A model generated the notes under the pieces. It worked only from the letters and a program-made list of their open reading frames with translations, did not search any database and was not told the origin of the DNA. A stretch of DNA of 64,000 nt from Carnegiea gigantea (Eukaryota; Streptophyta; Magnoliopsida; Caryophyllales; Cactaceae): NCBI GenBank assembly GCA_029747015.1, contig JAKOGI010000009.1:1319501-1383500 (forward strand), written 5' to 3'. This document shows positions 11,693-21,985 of this stretch, piece by piece. Position 1 is the stretch's first letter. The number at the start of each line of letters is the position of its first letter. The translations under genes were made by a program, and so were the position numbers.

Positions 11693-11971
11693 CCCGTTTA
11701 CTCTCTCTCTCCCCCCTCCACTGGACACCACATCCCCCTCCCCCTCTCTCTCTCTTCAAAACCCTAACCCTCCTTCCCCTTCGCCATCTGCACCACCCTC
11801 TCTCTCCACTTTCGTCATTGGATTCCTCCAGTTCCCCTCGCTAGAAAAGAAACACACAATTTTCAAGATGTCAAAATGTGGAAGCACTTTTAATGCGAAC
11901 GACCGTATTGATTTTCGAAACTACTTATTTTTGTGAGGATTTTGTTGTGGATTTGGATTTTCGATTGATTG

Positions 11972-12478
11972 ATGACAAATTTCCATTGGTTTAAGCAAAC
12001 TTCGAGTACTGCGATTACGAACCCTAACAATGGCGGCAGATGCAATGATGGATATTGAAGCAAAAGTAACGGGAAGTTTAAGGGGTGGTTGTCATTGGGG
12101 GAGTACAGAAGAACGGTGTCGTGGTCCAAATTCTTGGTGTCATTTGGATGAGAGATAAAGGGGGAAGGAGAAGAGCCATGGAGTGCAGATATGTCACAGC
12201 TTTTTTTATTGGAAATAAGTTTGCGACAGGAAGACATGGATGATTTCCAAAGGGATTTATAAGCAGAGAAAGGTCACAAAGAGGACCCTGATTTGGCTTC
12301 TAAGATCGAGCGCGAATTCACCTCTGAAGTTGCTCTTTTGTTCTGATTGCCCACGCCAATATCGTCACTTTCTTTGCAGCTTGTAAAAAAGCCTCCTGTA
12401 TTTTGCATCATCACTAAGTTGGTGTTCGGGGCTCGCTTCGAAATTACCTTCATCAGTAGGAGCTACATTAAGTCCCAC
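11972..12478 (+). pseudogene. Raf-like kinase 5' fragment, copy 6
   Basis: The start region is changed to ATGACAAATTTCC. A deletion joins 'agagaaaggtcacaaa' to 'gaggaccctgat', losing the codons for VAIKLVSQP, which include the ATP-binding lysine. Later it still reads KKPPVFCIITK. Confidence 0.6.
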
Positions 12479-12504
12479 CGAGCGTGCCAAAAATCTTTAA
12501 ACAA

Positions 12505-13222
12505 TAATCTCGAGCCTAAAAATAAATTAGATAAGAAATTGAGAAAAAAAATTACATTTTTATTAATGTTGTGTATGTGAGTACAATCTCTTAATTGAAT
12601 AGAACTGAACTGTTCCTCTAATTCGATCTCCTAGTGACTTGAGTGATTCGAGGGAGTTACCGCTTAATATTGATTGATGCAAATCAACTGAAAAACTTTG
12701 AAACGGTTCTGATCTTGATATGTAAATGGTTGATTGATGCTTCTAAAGCTTGCAAGTTTCTGATCCTTCTCGCTTGATGACTGGATGCTACTTGCAGTCT
12801 ATGCGTCTGAAATATGCAAATGCTGAGTGTTGAATGTAGTTGGCCAGATTAATCGATGCGAGGGTAGGGTTGTTTGATCTCGATCAATGAACTGGATGGA
12901 GAACTCTGAAGTAGACTTCAATTTGAGGTTGCATAAGATGTTGGACTCGCTGACTTTGATCCTTGTTAGTTGGTAGCTGGAAGTTGTCCGTAATCTAAGC
13001 TTTGAAGCTTACATGATGTTGAATGCTGAGCTTCTAAGAATGAGGGGGGATGTCCCCTATTTATAGACTCCTAGGCTAGGATTTTGAGTTGGACATTGGG
13101 CATAGACTCATATTTTAGTAATTATTTTCTTAACTTTAGATGAGAAATAATTACTATTTTCTACATCATCAATGACACATGATGGCTCCTAGGTGGACGA
13201 AATTTAATTTCATTTAAATTCA
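12505..13222 (-). repeat. LTR-like repeat copy 7
   Basis: Complete copy preceded by PBS-like caccgagcgtgccaaaaa (about 12476-12493). Minus-strand TATA box near 13058. Confidence 0.55.
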
Positions 13223-13518
13223 TCCATTACTTTCTCTCTCCCCTCGACCCGGCACCACATCCCCCCTCTTAAAAACCCTAGCCTTCCTTCGCTCCTACCA
13301 TCAATGCCACCCTCTCTCTCTACTTTCATCATCGGATTCCTCCACTTCTTCCCGCTAAAAAAAGAAGCACACAAATTTCGAGTTTAATTGAGTAGGAATA
13401 GCAAAAGTAGAGGGATTTCAAAATGTGGGAGTAATTTTAATGCGAATGATCATATTGATTTTTGAAACTACTTGTTTTTGTGAGGATTTTTTTGTGGATT
13501 TGGATTTCCGATTGATCG

Positions 13519-14048
13519 ATAAAGAATTTCCACTGGCTTATGCAAACTTCAAATATTGCGCTTACAAACCCTAACAATGGCGACATATGCAATGGCAGAT
13601 ATTGAAGTAGAAGTAACCGGAAGTTGAAGAAGCAATTGCCATTGGGGGAGTACAGAAGAAGGGTGTCATGTTCCAAATACTCGGTGTCGTCCGGATGAGA
13701 GATAAAGAGGGAAGGAGAAGAGCAATAGAGTGTGGATATGTCACAACTTTTCATTGGGAATGAGTTTGCCATAGGAAAACATAGAATGATTTCCAAAGGG
13801 ATTTATAAGCAGAGGAGGTCGTAATCAAGCCTGTCAGTCAGCCCGAAGAGGACTTTGATTTGGCTTCTAAGATCAAGCACGAATTCACATTTGAAGTTGC
13901 TCTTTTGTTCCGATTGCGCCACTCCAATATCATCACTTTCTTTGGAGCTTATAAAAAAAACCTCATGTATTATGCATCGTCAGAGAGTTTACGTCCGAGG
14001 GCTCGGTTCGAAAATACCTTCATTAGTAGGAGCCGCATTCAGTCCCAC
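13519..14048 (+). pseudogene. Raf-like kinase 5' fragment, copy 7
   Basis: The start codon is mutated to ATA. It retains LASKIKHEFTFEVALLFRLR and NIITFFGAYKKNL, very close to copy 1 and its frames. It is followed by a decayed PBS-like site (ccaccaaacgtgccaaaaat). Confidence 0.6.
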
Positions 14049-14071
14049 CAAACGTGCCAAAAATTTTTAAA

Positions 14072-14788
14072 TAATAATTTCGAGCCTAAAAATAAATTAG
14101 AAAAGAAATTGAGAAACAAATAGAATTTGTATTAATGTTTTGTACGTAAGTCCGATCTTAGTTCAATACAACTAAAGTGTTCGTCTGATTCGATCTCCTA
14201 GTGACTTCAGTGATTCGAGGGCATGATCGCTTAATCTGAATTGATGCAAATCAGATGAAGAACTCTAAAATGGTTCGTGATCCTGATTTGCAAATGGTTG
14301 ATTGTTGCTTCTGAAATTTGCAAATTTCTGATCCTTCTCGTTTGACAGCTGGATGCTGCTTGCAGTCTAAGCCTCTGAATTCTACAAATGCCTAGTGTCA
14401 GATGTAGTTAGCTAGATTAATCGATGCGAGGTGGGGTTACTTGATCTCGATCAATGAACTGGATGAAGAACTCTGATGTAGACTTCAATTTGAGGTTGCA
14501 AAAGATGCTGAACTAGCTAACTTTGATCCTTGCTACTTGGTAGTTGGAGATCATCTGTAGTCTGAACTCTGGAGCTTGTGGGATGCTAAATATTAAGCTT
14601 CCGAGAATAAGTGGGGAGGTCCCCTATTTATAAGCTCCCAGGCTAGGATTTGAGCTAGGCATTGGGCCTATGCCTATATTTTAGTAATTATTTTCTTAAT
14701 TTTAAATGAGAAATAATTATCATTTTCTGCATCATCAATGACACACGACAGCCTCTAAGTGTACAAAATGTGATTTCATTTAAATTCA
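14072..14788 (-). repeat. LTR-like repeat copy 8 (right end of array)
   Basis: Closing copy. On minus it starts TGAATTTAAATGAAAT, the TG start expected of an LTR. The TATAAATA box is at 14632-14625. Beyond 14788 the sequence no longer matches the CT-rich kinase 5' UTR that follows every other copy, which defines the outer border. Confidence 0.55.
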
Positions 14789-16239
14789 ATTTAATGGGTC
14801 CACCAAACTCCTTCTTACAAGTGGTAGCTCCTAATTTGCCAAATAAAAATTATTTTATTTTACACATATCGATATATGATTTGTTAGCAAATTTTTACCA
14901 CTTGCATCTTCGTTTGACCTTTTTCTAAACTTTTAAATCCTAACTTTTTCTGCTAATTTCCCCCCTTCATCGTGCGTGAAGAAAATTTTAGGCCCCAAAT
15001 TTACACGGATCCCTTGTTTCTAGAAATTATTATTTATTAATAAGGCATATAGAATATGTAAAAAAAATCAAGAGAAAAGTAAGAAAATTAGAAAAGTTAC
15101 TATTGAACATTATTAAGAGAATGTTTTCTACATAAGTTGAAACCCTACACTTTTTTTTATAGGAATGTTAATGTTCTTGCTATTTCATAATCTTAGTAAT
15201 TTTTTATTAAAAACTTTAAGATATCATTTGTATATGTATTTATAATTTGATACTTTTCAAGAAATATTCTACATATTTTGACTGTATTACTCTATTTTTT
15301 AATATTTTAGAAACCACTTGCATTTTATATATTTTCTAAAATTTTAATAATTTTTAATAAGTTTAGTCTAATTTTCTTACCTTAGTATTTTTTTAATAAG
15401 ATCTTTTGTTTTATCTCTTAACATTCAGCAACATATAGTAGACAAAGAAAAGTTTTGTATATTGTTGTAAATAATGAAGCCCCCCTCCTTTTTTTGGTTC
15501 GAAGGTAATAAAGTTTTAATGTGCATAGTTTTCCAAATTCAAGTATAAAGGATTATTTCATAAAAAATATAAAAATCAAGATAGAGAGAACTTCACATAA
15601 AGTAGATATAATAATGAAACTGCAATGAAGGTTGCATAGGAGAAACAACCATTTTCTTAAATTTAATTTTTTAATATTTTCATACTAACTATCCAAAAAG
15701 TCATTCAACTATATACATTCTAAAAACTTACATCAATATGATAATTATGACACCATTGTATTTACAACTGACAATTCTATACTAAAAATTATAAAATATA
15801 ATGATGTATTGTCAAGAAAAGTCTCGAAAATAAGAAATAGAATAAGATTTTGATCTATGCTATATATAAACATGAAAACATAATGTAATAAGTGCATTAT
15901 TATGAACCATTCAAAAAGGGGGGGGGGGAAGAAGGACCTAGACCTTTTTTTGGGGTTGCCCGGGAAGGAGCCAAATGTATTATGGAGTATGATTTTTGAA
16001 TCTACTATGATATTGCCGAAGATTAGAACTCTTAAATTATCATGACCCACAAAATAATTTTTTTGCGAAGAAAGGGAATAAGTAAACAAATAGGAAAAAG
16101 TAGCACTATTTTCCAATTCATAAAGGAGATGGATGTGTTTTGATAGGTTAGATAGAAGGGGGGTAATAGAAGGAAATAAAAAGGGAGCACTACATACCAT
16201 GATGGCATGATTCATATACTGTGCATTAGTTCACTGAGG
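14789..16239. other. AT-rich intergenic DNA
   Basis: Very AT-rich with long A/T runs and one G-run (15918-15928). A 156-codon open frame on minus (15745-16215) encodes a hydrophobic, low-complexity sequence typical of random AT-rich DNA. No recognised gene. Confidence 0.5.
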
Positions 16240-16923
16240 TTTTCAGGAAGGTTCACTTTAAAACCTTTCTCAGTAAAGATATTATGAAATATTGTGCTGT
16301 TTGGTATATCTGCATGTTGAGTATTTACCTTGCATTAGTTCACTATGGAGTTGAGGAAGGTTGACTGTAGAACCTACATGGCATTCAAAGTACATAGAGT
16401 ATAGAAGTGCACTATAAAACTTCTGCTATTCACTGCTTTTTTGTGTGAGGTACGTATTTTGGTTCATTTACATTTATTTATTTGGTCATGTTTGTATAGG
16501 ACATTTTAAGTGGGTGTTCAACTTTAAGTTTTTCAATGAACAACATTGAATAGTATAGTGAATTTTATAATTGACTCATTGTGGGTTTTCATTTTTATGT
16601 AGGGTTCATTTCCATCGTCGTATTTACACTCGTCTTACTATTCACATCCATCTAATATTAGTATAGGGTTTATCCCTATCGTGGCTCTGGCAGTTGTACA
16701 ACAACTCCCTACTGATGAGTTTCTTGTAGATGCTACCCCTAATGATGACCACTAAAAGTGCTAGTGCAGAGTTGTAATCCATTTTATTTCTATTGTTTAG
16801 TTCTTATGTACCAGAACAATATGTATCGAGTTATTGAGACCATATGAGTTATGACCTCCACATATTTCAATGTTGATGTTCACTCTTATCATTTTTTGTT
16901 TATAAGTTTCTTTAGGGTGTATG
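16240..16923. other. Degenerate repeat-derived DNA rich in GTTCACT words
   Basis: Short words such as 'gttcactgagg', 'ggttcacttta' and 'gttcactatgg' recur. The same texture continues at 21986-24300, so this was one region later split by the LTR array at 16924-21980. Confidence 0.4.
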
Positions 16924-18280
16924 TGATGTATATGAGCTCTCAAATGACCAAGTAATGTTATCTTTTGTGGTTTTTTTTTGTTTTTTGATTAAGGAAGAAA
17001 GAAAATAAGGATAGGTTCAAGGGTTGTGTTTGAGATAAGCCGAGAGGCGCCACTTAAATCAATCCTTGGGCAAATTTCTTCACTCTTTCTAGGATACAGA
17101 AATAAATCACCACCTAGAGGAGTTTAGAAAACTAGAACACCACTTGAGTTTGCCAACACTCAAGATATAGAACTAGATTTTGCACACTCACTTTGGGAGA
17201 ACACTCAAAAGCTGAATTGTATTACTTGAAGTTGATTGTAGATGAGTTGAAAACAACCCTATGCTATGGCCTTTATATAGTAGAGGCCTTACATAATGAA
17301 AAGCTATGAAAACACACGAAAAGAATGAAAGAAAAACAAGGCAAAATTTCAGCAACCACATTCGGATGCACCAAGGTGAAGTGGTGTGTCTCTTGAAGCT
17401 TTTTGGTGTGAATAGAGTGTAGCAGCCAAGGGGGATTCATGGACCCTTACTTTCACACGTTTTGGACCTTGCAAAGGGGGAAGGAACATGGCTGAAGAGG
17501 AAGAACCCAGCAGCAATAGCCGAAATGAGGTGTACACACAAGCCACATGCGTTTTGCCATCAATGCGTTCACACCTGCAGCAAGCCCAATGTCTAAAGGG
17601 CATATCTCTCAGATTACTCAGACAAATTCAATGATCTTAGGCTTTTTACAAAGCTCTGGATGTCTATTTTCCAGGGAATATTCATTTGCTGCATTTGGAC
17701 TAGCCGATCAAAAGTTATAGCCCAAAGAGTAGAGACTGCTCAAAACTGGACTGCATTTCAGTACTTTATTTTGTGGGCTGAAGTTGACCAACCAAATGGA
17801 CTCCAAATAATGCGTGGTTGGTCTTGTTGGAAAGCTTATTCTTTAATCTTGAATAAGGTGAAGGCCTTCATGAGAATTGCCCATTGTTTCTTGCTGCAAT
17901 AGACTTACACAACCAGACATGCGTTTAGTCGAACTGGGCATGAAAAAGGGGGCTGTGATTTAAGGCATTCCGGACCATGGTTGCAATCTCCTTGGCCTCC
18001 TTGGCCTTCTTCTGACCTTCCTTGACTTCTCCAGAGGCATTAGGGTTTGGGCATGATGGTCTCCATTATTGAAATGCAAGGTACTCTTGATCCCCATTTG
18101 GAAAACCCGTTTGGAAAAGACACTTTGAAATTCAAATAAAACTCCATAAAGTGTCTTTTGTCATGAAATTCAAATACTGGAACCAAAGAGGAGCCTTGCC
18201 ATGCGTGAACTTGTTTGAAACTTACCTCCCTTGAAGTTGAGTTTAAAGAATGAAAATGATCCCCTTGAAAATATACATCA
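16924..18280 (-). repeat. LTR 1 of tandem element (3'-most on minus strand)
   Basis: Starts TGATGTATATGAGC and ends AAAATATACATCA on plus. A minus-strand TATA box (ACTATATAAAGGC) is near 17270-17284, where U3 is expected. Confidence 0.85.
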
Positions 18281-18776
18281 ATCCCTCTCTCTTCGAAAAG
18301 AATTGTCCTCAATTCTTGTTGTAAATGAGGACATTCTTCTGGAATCAAGAGTTGCTTAAATTCTTTAACAACCCAACAAGGCTTTAACTTGGACACTTGG
18401 AGTTCTTCAATTTCAAGCTCATCAAATTTTGGAGGTAGGCTCTAATTTACCTCATTATCTACTTCATCATAGGCATCAAAGATGGGAGGTAGATCAAAGT
18501 TAATGTCACTATTTTCTTGATAATGGCCTTCTCCATTTAAGACAAATGGATAGCTAACTTCTTCTTCCTCCTTCATGGCTACTTCCCATTTGGTCAAAGC
18601 GATGAATTCCTTGTTGGGGCAGTCCGAGCGTACATGACCAAAGCCTTGACACTTAGAACACCTTTTAATGCTCATGCTAGAACTCATGGTAGGAACAGAT
18701 GTGTATGGGGCTGATTTGTGGGTGTGTTTAGGTTTGGAAGATTGGTCAAGTGGGCAATCTAGGCCCTGACACCAAA
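18281..18776 (-). mobile_element. Internal region 1 of tandem element
   Basis: 496 bp. On minus it runs from PBS (TGGTGTCAGGG, next to 18776) to PPT (GAAGAGAGAGGGAT, next to 18281). It carries the gag-like frame described separately; here that frame is broken by a stop codon. Confidence 0.8.
18442..18687 (-). pseudogene. Gag-like zinc-knuckle ORF, copy 1, interrupted
   Basis: Begins MSSSMSIKRCSKCQGFGHVR with the CCHC zinc knuckle CX2CX4HX4C (CSKCQGFGHVRSDC). Compared with copy 2, one C-to-T change makes a TAG after VDNEVN (plus strand 'ctctaatt' against 'ctccaatt'), splitting the frame. The remainder is readable again from about 18396 down to 18040, inside LTR 1. Confidence 0.65.
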
Positions 18777-20135
18777 TGATGTATATGAGCTCTCAAATGA
18801 CCAAGTAATGTTATCTTTTGTGGTTTTTTTTTTTTTTTTTTGGTTAAGGAAGAAAGAAAATAAGGATAGGTTCAAGGGTTGTGTTTGAGATAAGTCGAGA
18901 GGCGCCACCCAAATCAATCCTTGGGCAAATTCTTTCACTCTTTCTAGGATACAGAAATGAATCACCACCTAGAGGAGTTTAGGAAACTAGAACACCATTT
19001 GAGTTTGCCAACACTCAAGATATAGAACTAGATTTTGCACACTCACTTTGAGAGAACACTCAAAAGCTGAATTGTATTACTTGAAGTTGATTGTAGATGA
19101 GTTGAAAACAACCCTATGCTATGGCCTTTATATAGTAGAGGCCTTAAATAATGAAAAGCTATGAAAACACACGAAAAGAATGAAAGAAAAACAAGGCAAA
19201 ATTTCAGCAACCACATTCGGATGCACAAAGGTGAAGTGGTGTGTCTCTTGAAGCCTTTTGGTGTGAATAGAGTGTAGCAGCCAAGGGGGATTCATGGACC
19301 CTTACTTTTACACATTTTGGACCTTGCAAAGGGGGAAGGAACATGGCTGAAGAGGAAGAACCCAGCAGCAATAGCCGAAATGAGGTGTACACATAAGCCA
19401 CACGCGTTTTGCCATCAATGCGTTCACACCTGCAGCAAGCCCAAATTCCAGAGGGCATATCTCTCAGATTACTCAGACAAATTCAATGATCTTGGGCTTA
19501 TTAGAAAGCTTTGGATGTCTATTTTCTAGGGAATATTCATTTGCTGCATTTGGACCAGCCGATCAAAAGTTATGGCCCAAAGAGTAGAGACTGCCCAAAA
19601 CTAGACTGCATTTCAGTACTTTATTCTGTGGGCTAAAGTTGACCAACCAAATGGACTCCAAATAATGCGTGGTTGGTCTTGTTGGAAAGCTTATTCTTTA
19701 ATATTGAATAAGGTGAAGACCTTCATGAGAATTGCCCATTATTTCTTGCTGCAACAGACTTACACAGCCAGACATGCGTTCAGTCGAACTGGGCATGAAA
19801 AAGGGGGCTGTGATTTAAGGCATTCCGGACCATGGTTGCAATCTCCTTGGCCTCCTTGGCCTTCTTCTGACCTTCCTTGACTTCTCCAGAGGCATTAGGG
19901 TTTGGGCATGATGGTCTCCATTATTGAAATGCAAGGTACTCTTCATCCCCATTTGGAAAACCCATTTGGAAAAGGCACTTTGAAATTCAAATAAAACTCC
20001 ATAAAGTGTCTTTTATCATGAAATTCAAATATTGGAACCAAAGAGGAGCCTTGCCATGCGTGAATTTGTTTGAAACTTACCTCCCTTGACGTTGAGTTTA
20101 AAGAATGAAAATGATCCCCTTGAAAATATACATCA
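18777..20135 (-). repeat. LTR 2 of tandem element (shared middle LTR)
   Basis: 1,359 bp, nearly identical to LTR 1 and LTR 3. It serves as the downstream LTR of one unit and the upstream LTR of the next. It carries the same minus-strand TATA box near 19125. Confidence 0.85.
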
Positions 20136-20542
20136 ATCCCTCTCTCTTCGAAAAGAATTGTCCTCAATTCTTGTTGTAAATGAGGCCATTCTTCTGAAAT
20201 CAAGAGTTGCTTAAATTCTTCAACAACCCAACAAGGCTTTAACTTGGACACTTTGAGTTCTTCAATTACAAGCTCATCAAATCTTGGAGGTAGGCTCCAA
20301 TTTATCTCATTATCTACTTCATCATAGGCATCAAAGATGGGAGGTAGATCAAAGTTAACGTCACTATTTTCTTGATAATATCCTTCTCCATTTAAGACAA
20401 ATGGATAGCTAACTTCTTCTTCCTCCTTCATGGCTACTTCCCATTTGGTCAAGGCGATGAATTCCTTGTTGGGGCAGTCTGAGCGTGCATGACCAAAGCC
20501 TTGACACTTAGAACACCTTTTAATGCTCATGCTAGAACTCAT
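19943..20542 (-). CDS. Gag-like zinc-knuckle protein of non-autonomous LTR element (199 aa)
   Basis: Open frame starting MSSSMSIKRCSKCQGFGHAR. Residues 9-22 form a CX2CX4HX4C zinc knuckle of the retroviral nucleocapsid type, expected to bind element RNA. The acidic segment EEEEVSYPF and the repeated word 'FDELVIEELKVSKLKPCWVV' follow. There is no capsid-like N-terminal domain, protease or polymerase. The frame begins in internal region 2, crosses the polypurine tract and continues ~190 bases into LTR 2, so its C-terminus is LTR-encoded. Intact in this copy only. Confidence 0.65.
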   Translation of the reverse strand: MSSSMSIKRCSKCQGFGHARSDCPNKEFIALTKWEVAMKEEEEVSYPFVLNGEGYYQENSDVNFDLPPIFDAYDEVDNEINWSLPPRFDELVIEELKVSKLKPCWVVEEFKQLLISEEWPHLQQELRTILFEERGIDVYFQGDHFHSLNSTSREVSFKQIHAWQGSSLVPIFEFHDKRHFMEFYLNFKVPFPNGFSKWG

Positions 20543-20631
20543 GGTAGGAACAGATGTGTATGGGGCTGATTTGTGGGTGTGTTTAGGTTTGGAAGCTTGG
20601 TCAAGTGGGCAACCTAGGCCCTGATACCAAA
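20136..20631 (-). mobile_element. Internal region 2 of tandem element
   Basis: 496 bp, exactly the length of internal region 1. Its PBS is the better preserved (TGGTATCAGGG). The gag-like frame is intact and runs out of this region into LTR 2. Confidence 0.8.
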
Positions 20632-21980
20632 TGATGTATATGAGCTCTCAAATGACCAAGTAATGTTATCTTTTGTGGTTTTTTTTTTTTTTTGGGTTAA
20701 GGAAGAAAGAAAATAAGGATAGGTTCAAGGGTTGTGTTTGAGATAAGCCGAGATGCGCCACTCAAATCAGTCCTTGGGCGAATTCCTTCACTCTTTCTAG
20801 GATACAGAAATGAATCACCACCTAGAGGAGTTTAGGAAACTAGAACACCACTTGAGTTTGCCAACACTCAAGATATAGAACTAGATTTTAGAACACAATT
20901 GAGAGAACACTTAAAAGCTGAATTGTATTACTTGAAGTTGATTGTAGATGAGTTGAAAACAACCCTATGCTATAGCCTCTATATAGTAGAGGCCTTACAT
21001 AATGAAAAGGTATGAAAACACACGAAAAGAATGAAAGAAAAATAAGGTAAAATTTCAGCAACCACATTCGGATGCACAAAGGTGAAGTGGTGTGTCTCTT
21101 GAAGCCTTTTGGTGTGAATAGAGCAGCCAAGGGGGATTCATGTACCCTTACTTTCACACATTTTGGGCCTTGCAAAGGGGAAAGGAACATGGCTGAAGAG
21201 GAAGAACCCAGCAGCAATAGCCGAAATGAGGTGTACACACAAGCCACACGCGTTTTGCCATCAATGCGTTCACACCTACAACAAGCCCAATTTCCAGAGG
21301 GCATATCTCTCAGATTACTCGGCCAAATTCAATGATCTTGGACTTGTTGGAAAGCTCTGGATGTCTATTTTCCAGTAATGTTCATTTGCTGTATTTGGAT
21401 CAGCCGATCAAAAGTTATGGCTCAAAGAGTAGAGACTGCCCAAAACTAGACTGTATTTCAGTACTTTATTTTGTGGGCTGAAGTTGACCAACCAAATGGA
21501 CTCCAAATAATGCGTGGTTGGTCTTGTTGGAAAGATTATTCTTTAATCTTGAATAAGGTGAAGGCCTTCATGACAATTGCCCATTATTTCTTGCTGCAAC
21601 AGACTTACACAACCAGACGTGCATTCAGTCAAACTGGGCATGAAAAAGGGGGTTGTGATTTAAGGCATTCCGGACAATGGTTGCAATCTCTTTGGCCTCC
21701 TTGGCCTTCTTCTGACCTTCCTTGACTTCTCCAGAGGCATTAGGGTTTGGGCATGATGGTCTCCATTATTGAAATGCAAGGTACTCTTGATCCCCATTTG
21801 GAAAACCCATTTGGAAAAAGCACTTTGAAATTCAAATAAAACTCCATAAAGTGTCTTTTGTCATGAAATTCAAATATTAGAATCAAAGAGGAGCCTTGCC
21901 ATGCGTGAACTTGTTTGAAACTTACCTCCCTTGAAGTTGAGTTTAAATAATGAAAATGATCCCCTTGAAAATATACATCA
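20632..21980 (-). repeat. LTR 3 of tandem element (5'-most on minus strand)
   Basis: 1,349 bp. It begins TGATGTATATGAGC and ends ATATACATCA, directly followed by the target duplication GTATG. As the upstream LTR it would drive transcription on minus from the TATATAG-containing site near 20975-20990 (weakened: plus 'ctctatatagtagagg'). Confidence 0.85.
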
Positions 21981-21985
21981 GTATG

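Larger units (their letters stand above)
3236..14788 (-). repeat. Tandem array: (LTR-like repeat + kinase fragment) x7 + LTR-like repeat
   Basis: The same ~1.55 kb unit recurs seven times head to tail. The anchor 'gatttccaaagg' or a close variant occurs near 4548, 6120, 7547, 9119, 10718, 12240 and 13787. Each unit has a ~0.72 kb LTR-like repeat and a ~0.8 kb segment with the 5' UTR and 5' coding part of a Raf-like kinase. An extra LTR-like repeat closes the right end, giving eight repeats around seven inserts, the topology of a tandem LTR array produced by recombination between LTRs. On the minus strand the LTR-like repeat begins TGAATTTAAATG, has a TATAAATA box, and is followed by a PBS-like TGGCACGCCCGGTGGGAC that abuts the kinase segment. 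No matching target-site duplication was found at the outer ends. Confidence 0.65.
16924..21980 (-). mobile_element. Tandem non-autonomous LTR retrotransposon (LTR-int-LTR-int-LTR), TR-GAG-like
   Basis: Three near-identical LTRs of ~1.35 kb separated by two 496-bp internal regions. A perfect 5-bp target duplication GTATG lies at 16919-16923 and 21981-21985. LTR ends form the inverted repeat TGATGTATAT...ATATACATCA. On minus, each LTR is followed by TTTGGTGTCAGGG or TTTGGTATCAGGG, the initiator tRNA-Met PBS. A purine tract GAAGAGAGAGGGAT precedes the next LTR. The internal part codes only for a short zinc-knuckle gag-like protein; there is no pol. The size class and gag-only content fit the non-autonomous TR-GAG type. 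Replication would need a partner element. Confidence 0.85.

Noticed and set aside
4307..14048. Seven tandem functional kinase genes
   Set aside because: Every copy stops before the catalytic loop and DFG region and has frameshifts, deletions or a lost start codon.
4359..14123. Many 60-155 codon open frames on both strands across the array
   Set aside because: They are antisense or frame-shifted readings of the repeated kinase fragment and its LTR-like repeat. The minus-strand ones recur in each unit only because the DNA is repeated.
3236..14788. CRISPR array or satellite DNA
   Set aside because: The repeat unit is ~1.55 kb with gene and LTR-like parts; spacing and content do not fit either.
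15745..16215. 156-codon minus-strand open frame
   Set aside because: Hydrophobic, low-complexity product of AT-rich DNA with homopolymers; no domain, no promoter, no splice context.
17349..17603. Minus-strand frame repeated at 19204 and 20888
   Set aside because: Lies wholly in the LTRs of the tandem element; repetition reflects LTR copies and not a conserved gene.
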